A stretch of DNA of 22,245 nucleotides from Lysobacterales bacterium (GTDB lineage: Bacteria; Pseudomonadota; Gammaproteobacteria; Xanthomonadales; SZUA-36): positions 1 to 22,245 of the forward strand of contig JAKITM010000036.1 in the NCBI GenBank assembly GCA_021648045.1, given 5' to 3'. This document shows positions 1-8,272 of this stretch, piece after piece; position 1 is the stretch's first letter, and every line of letters starts with the position of its first letter. The notes below the pieces were generated by a model. That model was not told where the DNA came from, did not search any database, and saw only the letters and a list, made by a program, of their open reading frames with translations. Made by a program: the position numbers and the translations under genes.

Positions 1-225
1 ACCTACGGTGTCGGCGATGCCAACCAGTTAGCCGGTGGTATTTCACAGGCGCTGGTTACCACTGCCGCGGGTTTGAGCGTGGCGATACCCTCGCTGTTCT
101 TTTACCGTTATTTCCGCGGCTTGATTTCCGAGCATGTAGTGTTGATGGAACAGCAAGCTATCCACCTGATTGATGCTATCGAGCGCGGTAATGTGGGTAA
201 ACACAGGAATCTTCCGGGAGCCTGA
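1..225 (+). CDS. exbB: ExbB/TolQ/MotA-family proton channel subunit, 3' end only
   Basis: Only the last 74 codons are inside the window, reading from base 1 in frame 1 to a TGA at 223-225. The visible protein starts TYGVGDANQLAGGISQAL and continues with VTTAAGLSVAIPSLFFYRYF, the typical last transmembrane helix of ExbB/TolQ proteins, with the conserved Thr/Ala/Gly-rich face that lines the proton path. A short charged cytoplasmic tail ends in HRNLPGA. The family forms a pentameric inner-membrane channel around an ExbD dimer and turns proton-motive force into work. The exbD gene follows after 2 bases, and msbA, lpxK and kdsB follow that, so this pair belongs to the lipopolysaccharide-linked cluster rather than to a tonB or tol operon. 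The real partner of this pair in the cell is not shown by the sequence. Confidence 0.9.
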   Translation, partial: TYGVGDANQLAGGISQALVTTAAGLSVAIPSLFFYRYFRGLISEHVVLMEQQAIHLIDAIERGNVGKHRNLPGA

Positions 226-227
226 TT

Positions 228-650
228 GTGAATTTTTTACGCACTCCACTGGAAGAACCTAAGGTCAACCTGACACCCTTGATTGATGTGGTTTTCTTGT
301 TGCTGATATTCTTTATGGTCAGCACCAGCTTCGAAAAACAAACTGCCTTGAAAATCTCCCTGCCTAAAGCCAGCCAACAAGCTGAATTGAAAAAAGACAA
401 TGCCATCGAGGTAGCGATTGATGCAGAAGGGCGGATGTATGTGAATCAGCAAGGTTTGTTAAATTCCCGTGCGGCAACTTTGACCGCTGCATTGATCACT
501 GCAGCCGGCTCAAGCCGTACTGCTCCTGTGATCTTACGCGCCGATGCTGAAACCGCCCACCATTTCGTGGTCACGGCAATGGATGTTTTGGCGAAGATGG
601 GTTTTACTAATTTGTCCATCGCAGCAGCTAGAGAGCCAGAGGAAGGCTAA
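228..650 (+). CDS. exbD: ExbD/TolR-family biopolymer transport protein
   Basis: The protein is 140 residues, the normal size for ExbD/TolR. It has a short cytoplasmic N-terminus, one transmembrane helix at about residues 15-34 (LTPLIDVVFLLLIFFMV) and a periplasmic domain. Asp20 in the PLIDVV motif matches the essential proton-carrying aspartate of the family. The start is a GTG two bases after the exbB stop; the residues NFLRTPLEEPKVNLTPLID fit the family, so no other start is needed. The stop TAA shares its last A with the ATG of msbA (TAATG), which suggests translational coupling. Known family members work with ExbB to energise outer-membrane processes. Here the neighbours point to an envelope or lipid A related role, but that is inference. 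Confidence 0.93.
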   Translation: MNFLRTPLEEPKVNLTPLIDVVFLLLIFFMVSTSFEKQTALKISLPKASQQAELKKDNAIEVAIDAEGRMYVNQQGLLNSRAATLTAALITAAGSSRTAPVILRADAETAHHFVVTAMDVLAKMGFTNLSIAAAREPEEG

Positions 651-2416
651 TGGCACAGGCGGAAGATAACGCAGCTGCTGAAGTTCATTCTGGCCGGGTA
701 ACCTTTCGCCGCCTGCTGGGCTATACCGGGCGCTATAAAGGCATGATGCTGATCGGTGCGTTTGGCATGCTGCTGGATGGTTTGGCACAGCCGTTATTCT
801 ACAAATTGAATCAGTACTTGATTGACCGAGTTTTTGGGGATAAAGACCTAGAGTTCGGTTATATGGTTGCAGCTGCAATAGCGACTTTGGGCGTGGTTCG
901 TATTATTGGTAACTATCTTGGCGTGTATTATCTGGAATGGGTAGGCAAACGCATCGTTGCGGATCTGCGCCAGGAATTGTTTGCCAGTTACTTGCGCTTA
1001 CCTGCCAGTTATCTTGATCAAAAAAACTCAGGAGATCTTATATCCAGGCTAACCTACAACCTAGAGCAGGTTGCCAATGCGGTAACAACTACAATTGTTT
1101 CCGCAGGTAGGGATGTGGTCATTGTGGTTGGTAGCATGATTGTAATGTTCAGCGCTAATGCCAAATTGAGCGCCAGTGTGTTGGTCATGGTGCCGATAAT
1201 TGCACTGGTGGTTAAACTCGTCAACAGCAAGTTTCGCAAACTTAGTAAGCGTGTGCAAACGGCGATGGGTGGGGTTTCCGATGTTACATCTGAGGCGGTT
1301 AATGCCCACCGGGTGATCAAGGTGTTTTCCGGTCAACAGCAGGAACAGCAACGCTTTAATGCTACCAACGAAAATGCCCGTCGCTTTGGTATGCGCCTGG
1401 TGGGTATTCGGCTGATTTCATCATCTGTTACTCAGGCTGCAGCAATCCTCGCATTAATGACGGTGCTGTTGATCTCTTTACAACCGACAATGCTAGAAAG
1501 TATCAGCCCAGGGGTTTTCTCAACGATCTTTATTGCTTTGATTGCCTCTATTCCGCCGCTGAAACGAATATCCAATGTGCAGGAACAAATTGGTAAAAGC
1601 ATAGCGGCGGCAGAAAGTGTGTTTGAGTTAATTGATCAACCCGGTGAAGTTGACGAAGGCACTGCCCTTATCGAAAACACCCGCGGTGAACTGGAATTTC
1701 AAAATGTAAGTTTTGCCTACACTGGTGATGAAACAGTACTGGAAAACATTAACTTACACCTGCCTGCTGGTACGGTTACAGCACTAGTAGGGCACTCGGG
1801 AAGTGGTAAATCAACCATGGCGAATATGGTTGCGCGTTTCTTCAACCAATCTCAGGGCAAGATTTTACTCGATGGGGTTGATATCGCCGATATCAGTCTA
1901 GCGTCGTTGCGACAGAATATATCGCTGGTGTCACAAGATGTGGTGCTATTTGATGACAGCATTGCCAATAATATCGCCTATGGTGAACTGGCCGGAGCCA
2001 GCCGTGAAAAAATCATTGTGGCAGCCCGGGCTGCCAATGCGCTGGAGTTTATCGAGCGTTTGCCAGATGGCTTGGATACTCGTGTTGGAGCAAATGGTGC
2101 GGCTTTGTCTGGTGGGCAACGCCAGCGAATTGCTATTGCTCGCGCATTATTAAAAGATGCGCCGATTTTGATTCTTGATGAAGCCACCTCAGCACTGGAC
2201 AGCCAGTCTGAACATGTTATTCATGAAGCATTAAATAAATTGATGGCTAACCGGACCACGCTGGTTATCGCGCATCGCCTGAGTACCATCGAACACGCTG
2301 ATCAAATTGTGGTGCTTGAAGATGGAAAAATTGTAGAGCAGGGCTCGCATAAACTGCTGTTAGCTAAGCAGGGTTTGTATGCCGGGTTTTATCGACGCCA
2401 GACAGAAAAGGGCTAA
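650..2416 (+). CDS. msbA: Lipid A export ABC transporter MsbA (ATP-binding/permease)
   Basis: This 588-residue half-transporter has an N-terminal six-helix transmembrane domain (about residues 20-330) and a C-terminal nucleotide-binding domain. The ATPase motifs are all present: Walker A GHSGSGKST at about 381-389, signature LSGGQRQR starting at Leu486, Walker B ILILDE with Asp510 and Glu511, and the switch histidine in IAHRL at His542. It works as a homodimer in the inner membrane and flips core-lipid A to the periplasmic leaflet. Its identity as MsbA rather than another exporter of the same fold rests on full length and on the immediately following lpxK and kdsB. The start overlaps the exbD stop by one base and its own stop overlaps the lpxK ATG by one base, so expression is likely coupled. 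Confidence 0.95.
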   Translation: MAQAEDNAAAEVHSGRVTFRRLLGYTGRYKGMMLIGAFGMLLDGLAQPLFYKLNQYLIDRVFGDKDLEFGYMVAAAIATLGVVRIIGNYLGVYYLEWVGKRIVADLRQELFASYLRLPASYLDQKNSGDLISRLTYNLEQVANAVTTTIVSAGRDVVIVVGSMIVMFSANAKLSASVLVMVPIIALVVKLVNSKFRKLSKRVQTAMGGVSDVTSEAVNAHRVIKVFSGQQQEQQRFNATNENARRFGMRLVGIRLISSSVTQAAAILALMTVLLISLQPTMLESISPGVFSTIFIALIASIPPLKRISNVQEQIGKSIAAAESVFELIDQPGEVDEGTALIENTRGELEFQNVSFAYTGDETVLENINLHLPAGTVTALVGHSGSGKSTMANMVARFFNQSQGKILLDGVDIADISLASLRQNISLVSQDVVLFDDSIANNIAYGELAGASREKIIVAARAANALEFIERLPDGLDTRVGANGAALSGGQRQRIAIARALLKDAPILILDEATSALDSQSEHVIHEALNKLMANRTTLVIAHRLSTIEHADQIVVLEDGKIVEQGSHKLLLAKQGLYAGFYRRQTEKG

Positions 2417-3468
2417 TGCGTGCCAGGCTGGAACAATGGTTAACGGGCATTTGGTATGCGAATAAGCAACCGCCCTGGCTTTTACGCCAGCTTGAAACTG
2501 TTTACCGGCGCGCACGACCAATAGCAACCCGGAATACGAAAGGATTAAACCGGGTTCCGGTGGTAGTGGTAGGGAATATAACTGCGGGCGGAACCGGCAA
2601 GACACCATTAGTTATTGCCTTATGCAAACAATTACAAGCGGCAGGTTTTCGACCTGCCGTAATCAGCCGTGGTTACGGCCGCAAAAGCAAAGGTTTGCAT
2701 ATTGTGCAGACCAATGACGAGCCTTTAATCTGCGGAGATGAAAGCCTACTCATAAAGCTGGAAACTGGGGTGCCTGTAGTGCTCGCAGCAGACCGTCGAG
2801 TGGCAATTGCGGCGCTTGATAAGCAGGAAATTGATATTATTATCGCTGATGATGGCTTGCAAAACACTCGCCTGGATCGGAATTATGAAATTTGCCTGAT
2901 CGATGGTGAGCGCCAACTGGGCAATGGACATTTACTTCCGGCTGGCCCCTTGCGTGAGCCGGCTAAGCGTCTCACTACTGTAGATTGTCTTGTGATTAAT
3001 GGCAGTCCGGATCAGTTGCAGAGCTTCCTAGGCGACAATGCTGATCTGGGCTTACAAACACCGGATGCAGTTATTAGCATGGCTCTAATACCCACAAAGC
3101 TTGAAGCTTTGGGGGCTGGTGCTATGGAGAAAACTGGCGAGAATATTCAAAGCTGGAAAGGTAAAAAAGTTCACGCAGTGGCCGCAATTGGTAATCCGGG
3201 GCGCTTCTGCAAAACTCTGAAAACACTTGGAATGCAGCCGCTGCTGCACGCATTTCCAGACCATCATCAGTATCGTGCAGAAGATTTTTCACAAATGCAG
3301 GATTGGCCTATAATTATGACTGCCAAGGATGCGATTAAATGTACTGGGCTCGGTCTCAATAATGCTTGGGTATTGTCAGTAGAAGCAGAGATTAATACTG
3401 AGGCTTGGTCAGGGCTTATCAGTGATATAAGCCGCTTGATAGAAGATCACTCAGGGAACCATAGATGA
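2416..3468 (+). CDS. lpxK: Tetraacyldisaccharide 4'-kinase LpxK
   Basis: LpxK adds the 4'-phosphate to the lipid A disaccharide-1-phosphate precursor at the cytoplasmic face of the inner membrane, using ATP. The 350-residue length is normal. An amphipathic N-terminal helix (about residues 1-32) fits membrane association. The P-loop VGNITAGGTGKTPLV is at residues 52-66, with GGTGKT at 58-63. Further LpxK hallmarks are SRGYGRKSKG, the DDGLQN motif, and LLPAGPLREP. The ATG shares its A with the msbA stop, and its stop TGA overlaps the kdsB ATG by four bases. In Pseudomonas a small Trm112-like gene sits between lpxK and kdsB; the overlap here leaves no room for it. Confidence 0.96.
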   Translation: MRARLEQWLTGIWYANKQPPWLLRQLETVYRRARPIATRNTKGLNRVPVVVVGNITAGGTGKTPLVIALCKQLQAAGFRPAVISRGYGRKSKGLHIVQTNDEPLICGDESLLIKLETGVPVVLAADRRVAIAALDKQEIDIIIADDGLQNTRLDRNYEICLIDGERQLGNGHLLPAGPLREPAKRLTTVDCLVINGSPDQLQSFLGDNADLGLQTPDAVISMALIPTKLEALGAGAMEKTGENIQSWKGKKVHAVAAIGNPGRFCKTLKTLGMQPLLHAFPDHHQYRAEDFSQMQDWPIIMTAKDAIKCTGLGLNNAWVLSVEAEINTEAWSGLISDISRLIEDHSGNHR

Positions 3469-4205
3469 GCTACCGTATTGTTATACCAGCACGCTACGCA
3501 TCTACTCGCTTGCCCGGCAAGCCCTTAGCTATTTTGGCGGGTAAGCCGATGATTGAATGGGTATATCAAGCAGGTTTGAAGTCGGCTGCTAGGGAAGTAG
3601 TGATTGCCACAGATGATCAACGGGTATTGCAAGTTGCCGAGGGCTTTGGCGCCAAAGTTGTAATGACTTCAGATCAACATCTTAGTGGCAGTGACCGGAT
3701 TGCAGAGTGTTGTCGGCTGCTGGGCTGGGACGAGCAGCAATTAGTGGTTAATTTGCAGGGCGATGAGCCACTGATGCCATCCGCATGCTTGGACCAGGTA
3801 GCCAGTTTGCTGGAACAAGAGCAAGTGGCCGGGATCGCTAGCCTGTATTGGCCTATCGCCGATGCGGCAGAATTTAACGATAGCCATGCGGTAAAGGTCG
3901 TCTGTGGTGAACAACAGCAGGCTCTATATTTCAGTCGCAGTCCTATTCCCGCTGGTCCGGAACCGGATTATCGCCAGGCAAATCGTCATCTGGGCTTATA
4001 TGCGTATAGAAATCATGAATTACAGGCTTTATCCCAGTTGCAGGAAAATGCCCTTGAGCGTCAAGAGCGTCTCGAACAACTGCGCTGGCTGGCCAATGGC
4101 AAGCAAATTATGATGGCCCGAGCGGTCGAGTTTATTCCGCCAGGAGTCGACTCGCCGGAAGACTTAGCACGAGCTGATTATGCTTTATCTCAACCTAAAC
4201 CTTAA
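3465..4205 (+). CDS. kdsB: 3-deoxy-manno-octulosonate cytidylyltransferase (CMP-Kdo synthetase)
   Basis: KdsB activates Kdo with CTP to CMP-Kdo, the sugar donor for the inner core attached to lipid A. The protein is 246 residues, matching the family. The N-terminal nucleotide-binding motif IPARYASTRLPGKPL starts at residue 7, followed by ATDDQRV, the NLQGDEPL metal/nucleotide-binding motif, and the YFSRSPIP and LGLYAYR motifs expected for a sugar nucleotidyltransferase of this type. It overlaps the lpxK stop by four bases (ATGA), so the two enzymes are probably coupled in translation. This links lipid A phosphorylation with Kdo supply in one transcript. Confidence 0.97.
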   Translation: MSYRIVIPARYASTRLPGKPLAILAGKPMIEWVYQAGLKSAAREVVIATDDQRVLQVAEGFGAKVVMTSDQHLSGSDRIAECCRLLGWDEQQLVVNLQGDEPLMPSACLDQVASLLEQEQVAGIASLYWPIADAAEFNDSHAVKVVCGEQQQALYFSRSPIPAGPEPDYRQANRHLGLYAYRNHELQALSQLQENALERQERLEQLRWLANGKQIMMARAVEFIPPGVDSPEDLARADYALSQPKP

Positions 4206-4240
4206 AATAAATCTAATTTCTAGATATATCTTGTATTTAT

Positions 4241-4714
4241 ATGAATAATATACTATTTGTATGCCTTGGTAATATCTGTCGATCACCGCTTGCGGAAGGC
4301 TTTCTACGCCATCACGCCAAGCTTAAAGGCTGTGCTGATAGCTTTAATATCGATTCGGCGGGTACTGGTAACTGGCATTCTGGCAAGTCACCCGACAGGC
4401 GGGTGATACGCGCAGCAGCAGAATATGGCGTTGATATCTCAGCCTTGCGCGCCCGACAGATTAGCAACATTGATTTTGACCGGTTTCAACACATTATTGC
4501 GCTGGATCGAGATAATTTGACTGATTTGGAGCATTTAAGGCCGAGTCCTTCAGCTAATTGTCGGCTCAGTTTGTTTTCTGATTTAATCGATAAGCCTGGG
4601 TTTATTGATGTACCCGACCCTTGGTATGGCAGTTATGCAGATTTTGAGTCGGTTTCGCAACAACTGGATAGGGCATGCAAGGCGCTATTAGAAAAGTTAT
4701 TGACGGATGCCTGA
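4241..4714 (+). CDS. Low-molecular-weight protein-tyrosine phosphatase
   Basis: The 157-residue protein has the full catalytic set of the LMW-PTP (Wzb/Etp/PtpA) family. The P-loop CLGNICRS provides the nucleophile Cys8 and phosphate-binding Arg14 and Ser15. The general acid is Asp126 in VPDPWYG, with the aromatic residues Trp128-Tyr129 after it. Members dephosphorylate tyrosines on BY-kinases involved in polysaccharide export or on other bacterial targets, but no polysaccharide locus is seen nearby. The gene follows kdsB after a 35-base A+T-rich gap and precedes uvrC by 6 bases. In Pseudomonas a homologous phosphatase gene follows kdsB too, but there it is followed by murB, not by uvrC. Its substrate cannot be told from sequence. 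Confidence 0.93.
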   Translation: MNNILFVCLGNICRSPLAEGFLRHHAKLKGCADSFNIDSAGTGNWHSGKSPDRRVIRAAAEYGVDISALRARQISNIDFDRFQHIIALDRDNLTDLEHLRPSPSANCRLSLFSDLIDKPGFIDVPDPWYGSYADFESVSQQLDRACKALLEKLLTDA

Positions 4715-4720
4715 AGACTG

Positions 4721-6559
4721 ATGACTGAGTCGGTAGCAGAAAAGCCTGCGCTTAATACATTCGATGGTAAAGCATTTTGCCGCAACCTGAGTAATCAGGC
4801 GGGTGTCTATACCATGCTCGATGAAAAGGGTGTGGCGCTGTATATCGGTAAAGCCTCGCAGCTTAAAAAAAGAGTGTCTTCCTATTTTGATGCGCGGCCC
4901 AAGAACAGTCGCCTGAGCCGGATGATTGCGCAAATTCAGCATATCGAGCTGGCTATTACCCAGACCGAAGCTGAAGCTTTAATTCTTGAAAATCAACGAA
5001 TTAAAGCGCACCAACCGCGTTACAATGTGCTGCTAAAAGATGATAAAAGCTATCCTTTTGTCTATGTCTCAAGCCGTGATGAATACCCGAGGGTAGCTTT
5101 TCATCGCGGTGGCAAATCCCGTCCGGGGCGCTATTTTGGGCCTTTTCCCAGTGCCGGCTCAGTACGCGAGAGCATTCATTTAATTCAACGAATATTTCGT
5201 TTGCGCAACTGTGAAGATAGTGTCTTTTCCCATCGGTCGCGGCCTTGCCTGCAATATCAAATAAAGCGCTGTACAGCACCCTGTGTTAAGTACATTAGTG
5301 TGGTCGACTATCAAACTGATGTCAGTGATGCATTGCAGTTTTTGCAAGGAAAAAATGAGGTGGTTATTGATCGTCTGTCCGAGCGCATGCATCAGGCAGC
5401 AGAAAAGCAGGCCTACGAAGAAGCCACGCGTTACCGTGACCAAATTGCAAATTTACGCACAATACAGGCAAAACAATATGTTGATACCGTTGATGACACC
5501 GATATTATCGCCTTGGTGGTTGAATCCGGTATCACCGCGATTGAATTAATGAGCATCCGCGGTGGCCGAAACATTGGTAGTCGTACTTATTACCCAAGCG
5601 GTGCCAGCGGTGAGAGTGCGGGTAAAGTAATGGCCGCATTTTTAGGTCAGTTTTTTAACAATAAACCGGCACCGGCCATTCTTGTGCTTTCAGACAAAGC
5701 CGATGACCAACAACTGTTTTCCGAAACACTCAGTCAGTCTGCGGGTAGGCGGATTAGGATTATTAGCCAACCGCGAACTACACGGGCCAAGTTATTGGCA
5801 ATGGCAGTCGCCAGCGGGAAAAATGCAGTGGCGCTGAAACGCTTAAGCAAAGCCAGCATTGAACGCCAGTTCCTTGAGCTGGAGCAACTGCTCGGTCTTG
5901 AGCAGATGCCGGAAAGAATTGAATGTTTTGATATTAGTCATACCAGCGGTACCCGTACGGTAGCATCTTGTGTGGTGTTTGATAAAAGCGGCGCACTTAA
6001 GGGTCAGTATCGGCGTTTTAATTTAACTGGGATCACCCCGGCAGATGATTATGCCGCAATGGCACAGGTACTCAAACGCCGCTATACCCGAGTGGTCAAA
6101 GAAGAAGCCATGTTGCCTGACCTGATTGTTGTCGATGGCGGCAAAGGCCAGTTAAATCGGGCTATTGAGGTTATGCGGGAACTCAACCTAACGGAAATTC
6201 CATTGCTGGGAATTGCCAAGGGAGTTTCGCGGCGCTCCGGTCACGAGGACTGGTATCGCTCCTGGAATACAACGGCTATTCATCCACCGCCCGATGCAGT
6301 AGCCGGACACCTAATCCAGAATATCCGTGATGAAGCCCATCGCTTTGCTATCGCCGGGCATCGGGCGCGGCGGAAAAAAACCATGAAAAAATCTCTCCTG
6401 GAAGAGATCGCCGGCATTGGTGCGGGTAAACGCCGTGAATTACTGCGGTTTTTTGGCGGTATTCAGGGTGTGCGTGATGCCAGCCCTGAGCAATTACAAA
6501 GAGTGAATGGTATTAATGCCAAGCTGGCTGAACTGGTCTATGCGGCGTTGCGGGAATAA
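4721..6559 (+). CDS. uvrC: UvrABC excinuclease subunit C
   Basis: UvrC makes the 3' and 5' incisions around a DNA lesion in nucleotide excision repair. All domains are present in the 612 residues: an N-terminal GIY-YIG nuclease domain (GVY at 28-30, YIG at 41-43, Arg51, and metal-binding Glu90 in LILEN), a cysteine-containing segment (CLQYQIKRCTAPCV), the UvrB-binding UVR motif around residues 205-235, an RNase H-like endonuclease domain with Asp404 (FDISH), the VVDGGKGQL aspartate and the downstream histidine (DEAHRFA), and a C-terminal tandem helix-hairpin-helix. The ATG is 6 bases after the phosphatase stop. Many relatives have uvrC next to a gacA/uvrY response regulator; that gene is not here, while the usual downstream partner pgsA is. 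Confidence 0.97.
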   Translation: MTESVAEKPALNTFDGKAFCRNLSNQAGVYTMLDEKGVALYIGKASQLKKRVSSYFDARPKNSRLSRMIAQIQHIELAITQTEAEALILENQRIKAHQPRYNVLLKDDKSYPFVYVSSRDEYPRVAFHRGGKSRPGRYFGPFPSAGSVRESIHLIQRIFRLRNCEDSVFSHRSRPCLQYQIKRCTAPCVKYISVVDYQTDVSDALQFLQGKNEVVIDRLSERMHQAAEKQAYEEATRYRDQIANLRTIQAKQYVDTVDDTDIIALVVESGITAIELMSIRGGRNIGSRTYYPSGASGESAGKVMAAFLGQFFNNKPAPAILVLSDKADDQQLFSETLSQSAGRRIRIISQPRTTRAKLLAMAVASGKNAVALKRLSKASIERQFLELEQLLGLEQMPERIECFDISHTSGTRTVASCVVFDKSGALKGQYRRFNLTGITPADDYAAMAQVLKRRYTRVVKEEAMLPDLIVVDGGKGQLNRAIEVMRELNLTEIPLLGIAKGVSRRSGHEDWYRSWNTTAIHPPPDAVAGHLIQNIRDEAHRFAIAGHRARRKKTMKKSLLEEIAGIGAGKRRELLRFFGGIQGVRDASPEQLQRVNGINAKLAELVYAALRE

Positions 6560-6659
6560 TTTATCTGGGAAAACTTTCACAGGCGAACGCAACGGCTGCA
6601 ATGTGCGATAATGCGCCAACTAAATTAGTAAACATTAATAATAAACCGGAAAATCTGAT

Positions 6660-7298
6660 TTGAATCTCACCATACCAACAATGATTACCCTGCTGAGAAT
6701 CTTGATGATTCCGGTGTTGGTGGTTTTTTTCTATTTGCCCTATACCTGGTCAAACATCGCCTGTGTGATTATATTTTCGCTGGCCGGTGCAACCGATTGG
6801 CTAGATGGGTATTTGGCTCGCACGATGAATTCCCACAGTAGTTTCGGGGCTTTTCTAGATCCAGTCGCAGATAAATTAATGGTGGCAACCAGCCTAGTTT
6901 TACTGACCCAATTACACAGTCGTGACTATACCGCAACCAGTATACTTTTCACTATTTCGGCGGCCGTTATTATTGGTCGTGAAATATCAATTTCAGCGCT
7001 ACGGGAATGGCTTGCCAAAATGGGTGAGAGTTCGCGCTTAAAGGTCAGCCCTATTGGTAAGCTAAAGACCGGCTTCCAGATGACGGCCATAGGTTTTCTT
7101 CTCTATCGTGAACCTTTATGGATAATTAATGTGTCCCTGATTGGCGAATTACTGCTCTATATTGCGGCTATTTTAACCATCTGGTCGATGGTGAATTATA
7201 TCCGCGCTGCCTGGCCGGCAATGCGGGATATCGATACTGATGTAGATGCAGCTACAGATACAATAGATTCGAGCCTGCCCGAGAAAAATGAAAACTAG
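6660..7298 (+). CDS. pgsA: CDP-diacylglycerol--glycerol-3-phosphate 3-phosphatidyltransferase
   Basis: PgsA makes phosphatidylglycerophosphate, the committed step to phosphatidylglycerol and cardiolipin. The complete CDP-alcohol phosphotransferase motif is visible: Asp49-Gly50, Ala53-Arg54, Gly63, Asp67 and Asp71 (DGYLAR then GAFLDPVAD). There are several hydrophobic helices, as expected for an integral inner-membrane enzyme. I chose the TTG at 6660 because it gives NLTIPTMITLLRI, matching the usual N-terminus of the family; the first ATG in this frame (6681) would remove the first seven residues. No strong ribosome-binding site is seen before the TTG. The C-terminus has an Asp-rich tail of about 20 residues. 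A 100-base gap after uvrC could hold its own promoter, but I see only a weak candidate -10 (GATAAT, 6607-6612). Confidence 0.94.
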   Translation: MNLTIPTMITLLRILMIPVLVVFFYLPYTWSNIACVIIFSLAGATDWLDGYLARTMNSHSSFGAFLDPVADKLMVATSLVLLTQLHSRDYTATSILFTISAAVIIGREISISALREWLAKMGESSRLKVSPIGKLKTGFQMTAIGFLLYREPLWIINVSLIGELLLYIAAILTIWSMVNYIRAAWPAMRDIDTDVDAATDTIDSSLPEKNEN

Positions 7299-7384
7299 TA
7301 CCCGAAATTAGCATCCATATGTAAACCAGACAAACTGATATTTTCCTACCGCCCGTCCGTCAAACTATGTATAAACTTTAAACA

Positions 7385-8197
7385 ATGAAAAAATCCCGCT
7401 TAAGCCAGGCAGAATCTGCCGATCGTCATATCCTTTACCAATCATCAGTTCAGGATGTTGAATCTGAACTCGATTTTGTTAGCCAAGCATGGGGCGAATT
7501 GCGCTCGCGCCGGGCGGAACTCTTGCGCGAAGATTTTTGTGGAACTGCAAATACCGCTTGCGAATGGGTACGGCGCGGGCAACATCATCAGGCCATCGGT
7601 ATAGATATGGATGCAGATGTGTTGGCTTGGGGTAGGCAGCACAATATCTCTAGCTTAAGTGCCGAGCAGCAACAGCGCATTATTTTACTGCAAGATAATG
7701 TGCTGGATGTGTCTGAGGACGCTGCCGATATTATTCTGGCGATGAATTTTAGTTATTACCTGTTCCTCACGCGGGCACAGCTACGCGATTATTTTCTCAG
7801 TACCCGCCAAGGATTATGCGAAGATGGTTTGTTAATCATGGATGCTTATGGCGGTTATGAAGCCCCAATGGAGCTTCAGGAACCTAGAGAATGTGTAGGA
7901 TTTACCTATATTTGGGATCAGGCAAGGTTTAACCCGATCGACTCGCTGATGGACTGTCATATTCACTTTGAATTTAACGATGGCTCGCGGCTCGAAAAAG
8001 CCTTCAGCTACCACTGGCGCTTATGGACACTTCCGGAAATAAAAGAAATTTTACTTGAGGCCGGTTATAGCCGGGTTACCATCTACTGGGAGGGTACCGA
8101 TGAAGACAACCCGGAAGAGGGCGATGGTATCTATGCAGCGGCTACTGAGGGTGATGCTGACCCTGGCTGGATCGCCTATATTGTGGCGGAGGCCTGA
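7385..8197 (+). CDS. Class I SAM-dependent methyltransferase
   Basis: The 270-residue protein fits a Rossmann-type methyltransferase. The SAM-binding region appears as REDFCGTANTACEWVRRG (a variant motif I), followed by AIGIDMDADVLAWG, where the acidic residues after the second strand would bind the ribose of SAM. LQDNVLDV and the following ILAMNFSYYLF correspond to the later motifs. The N-terminal segment (ADRHILYQSSVQDVESEL) resembles a family of uncharacterised proteobacterial methyltransferases. The substrate is unknown to me. It is the last gene of the + strand series and ends about 20 bases before a strong hairpin terminator. The 86-base gap upstream has no tRNA or clear promoter. Confidence 0.85.
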   Translation: MKKSRLSQAESADRHILYQSSVQDVESELDFVSQAWGELRSRRAELLREDFCGTANTACEWVRRGQHHQAIGIDMDADVLAWGRQHNISSLSAEQQQRIILLQDNVLDVSEDAADIILAMNFSYYLFLTRAQLRDYFLSTRQGLCEDGLLIMDAYGGYEAPMELQEPRECVGFTYIWDQARFNPIDSLMDCHIHFEFNDGSRLEKAFSYHWRLWTLPEIKEILLEAGYSRVTIYWEGTDEDNPEEGDGIYAAATEGDADPGWIAYIVAEA

Positions 8198-8217
8198 AGT
8201 GTTTTGAATGCCAGTAT

Positions 8218-8250
8218 AAAAAACGGGCCTCAGAGGCCCGTTAATTTATC
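8218..8250. terminator. Bidirectional Rho-independent terminator
   Basis: AACGGGCCT (8222-8230) pairs perfectly with AGGCCCGTT (8234-8242) around a 3-base loop, a 9-bp G+C-rich stem. On the + strand it is followed by TTAATTTA. On the - strand it is followed by a run of Ts (the complement of 8218-8223). It lies between the convergent methyltransferase gene and the PhnD-like gene and can serve both. Confidence 0.9.
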
Positions 8251-8272
8251 TTTCGGTGCAAGCTTTAATTAC

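Noticed and set aside
7299..7384. Possible tRNA genes after pgsA, as seen in some relatives
   Set aside because: The 86-base gap shows no cloverleaf, no TTCGAAT-like T-arm and no CCA end.
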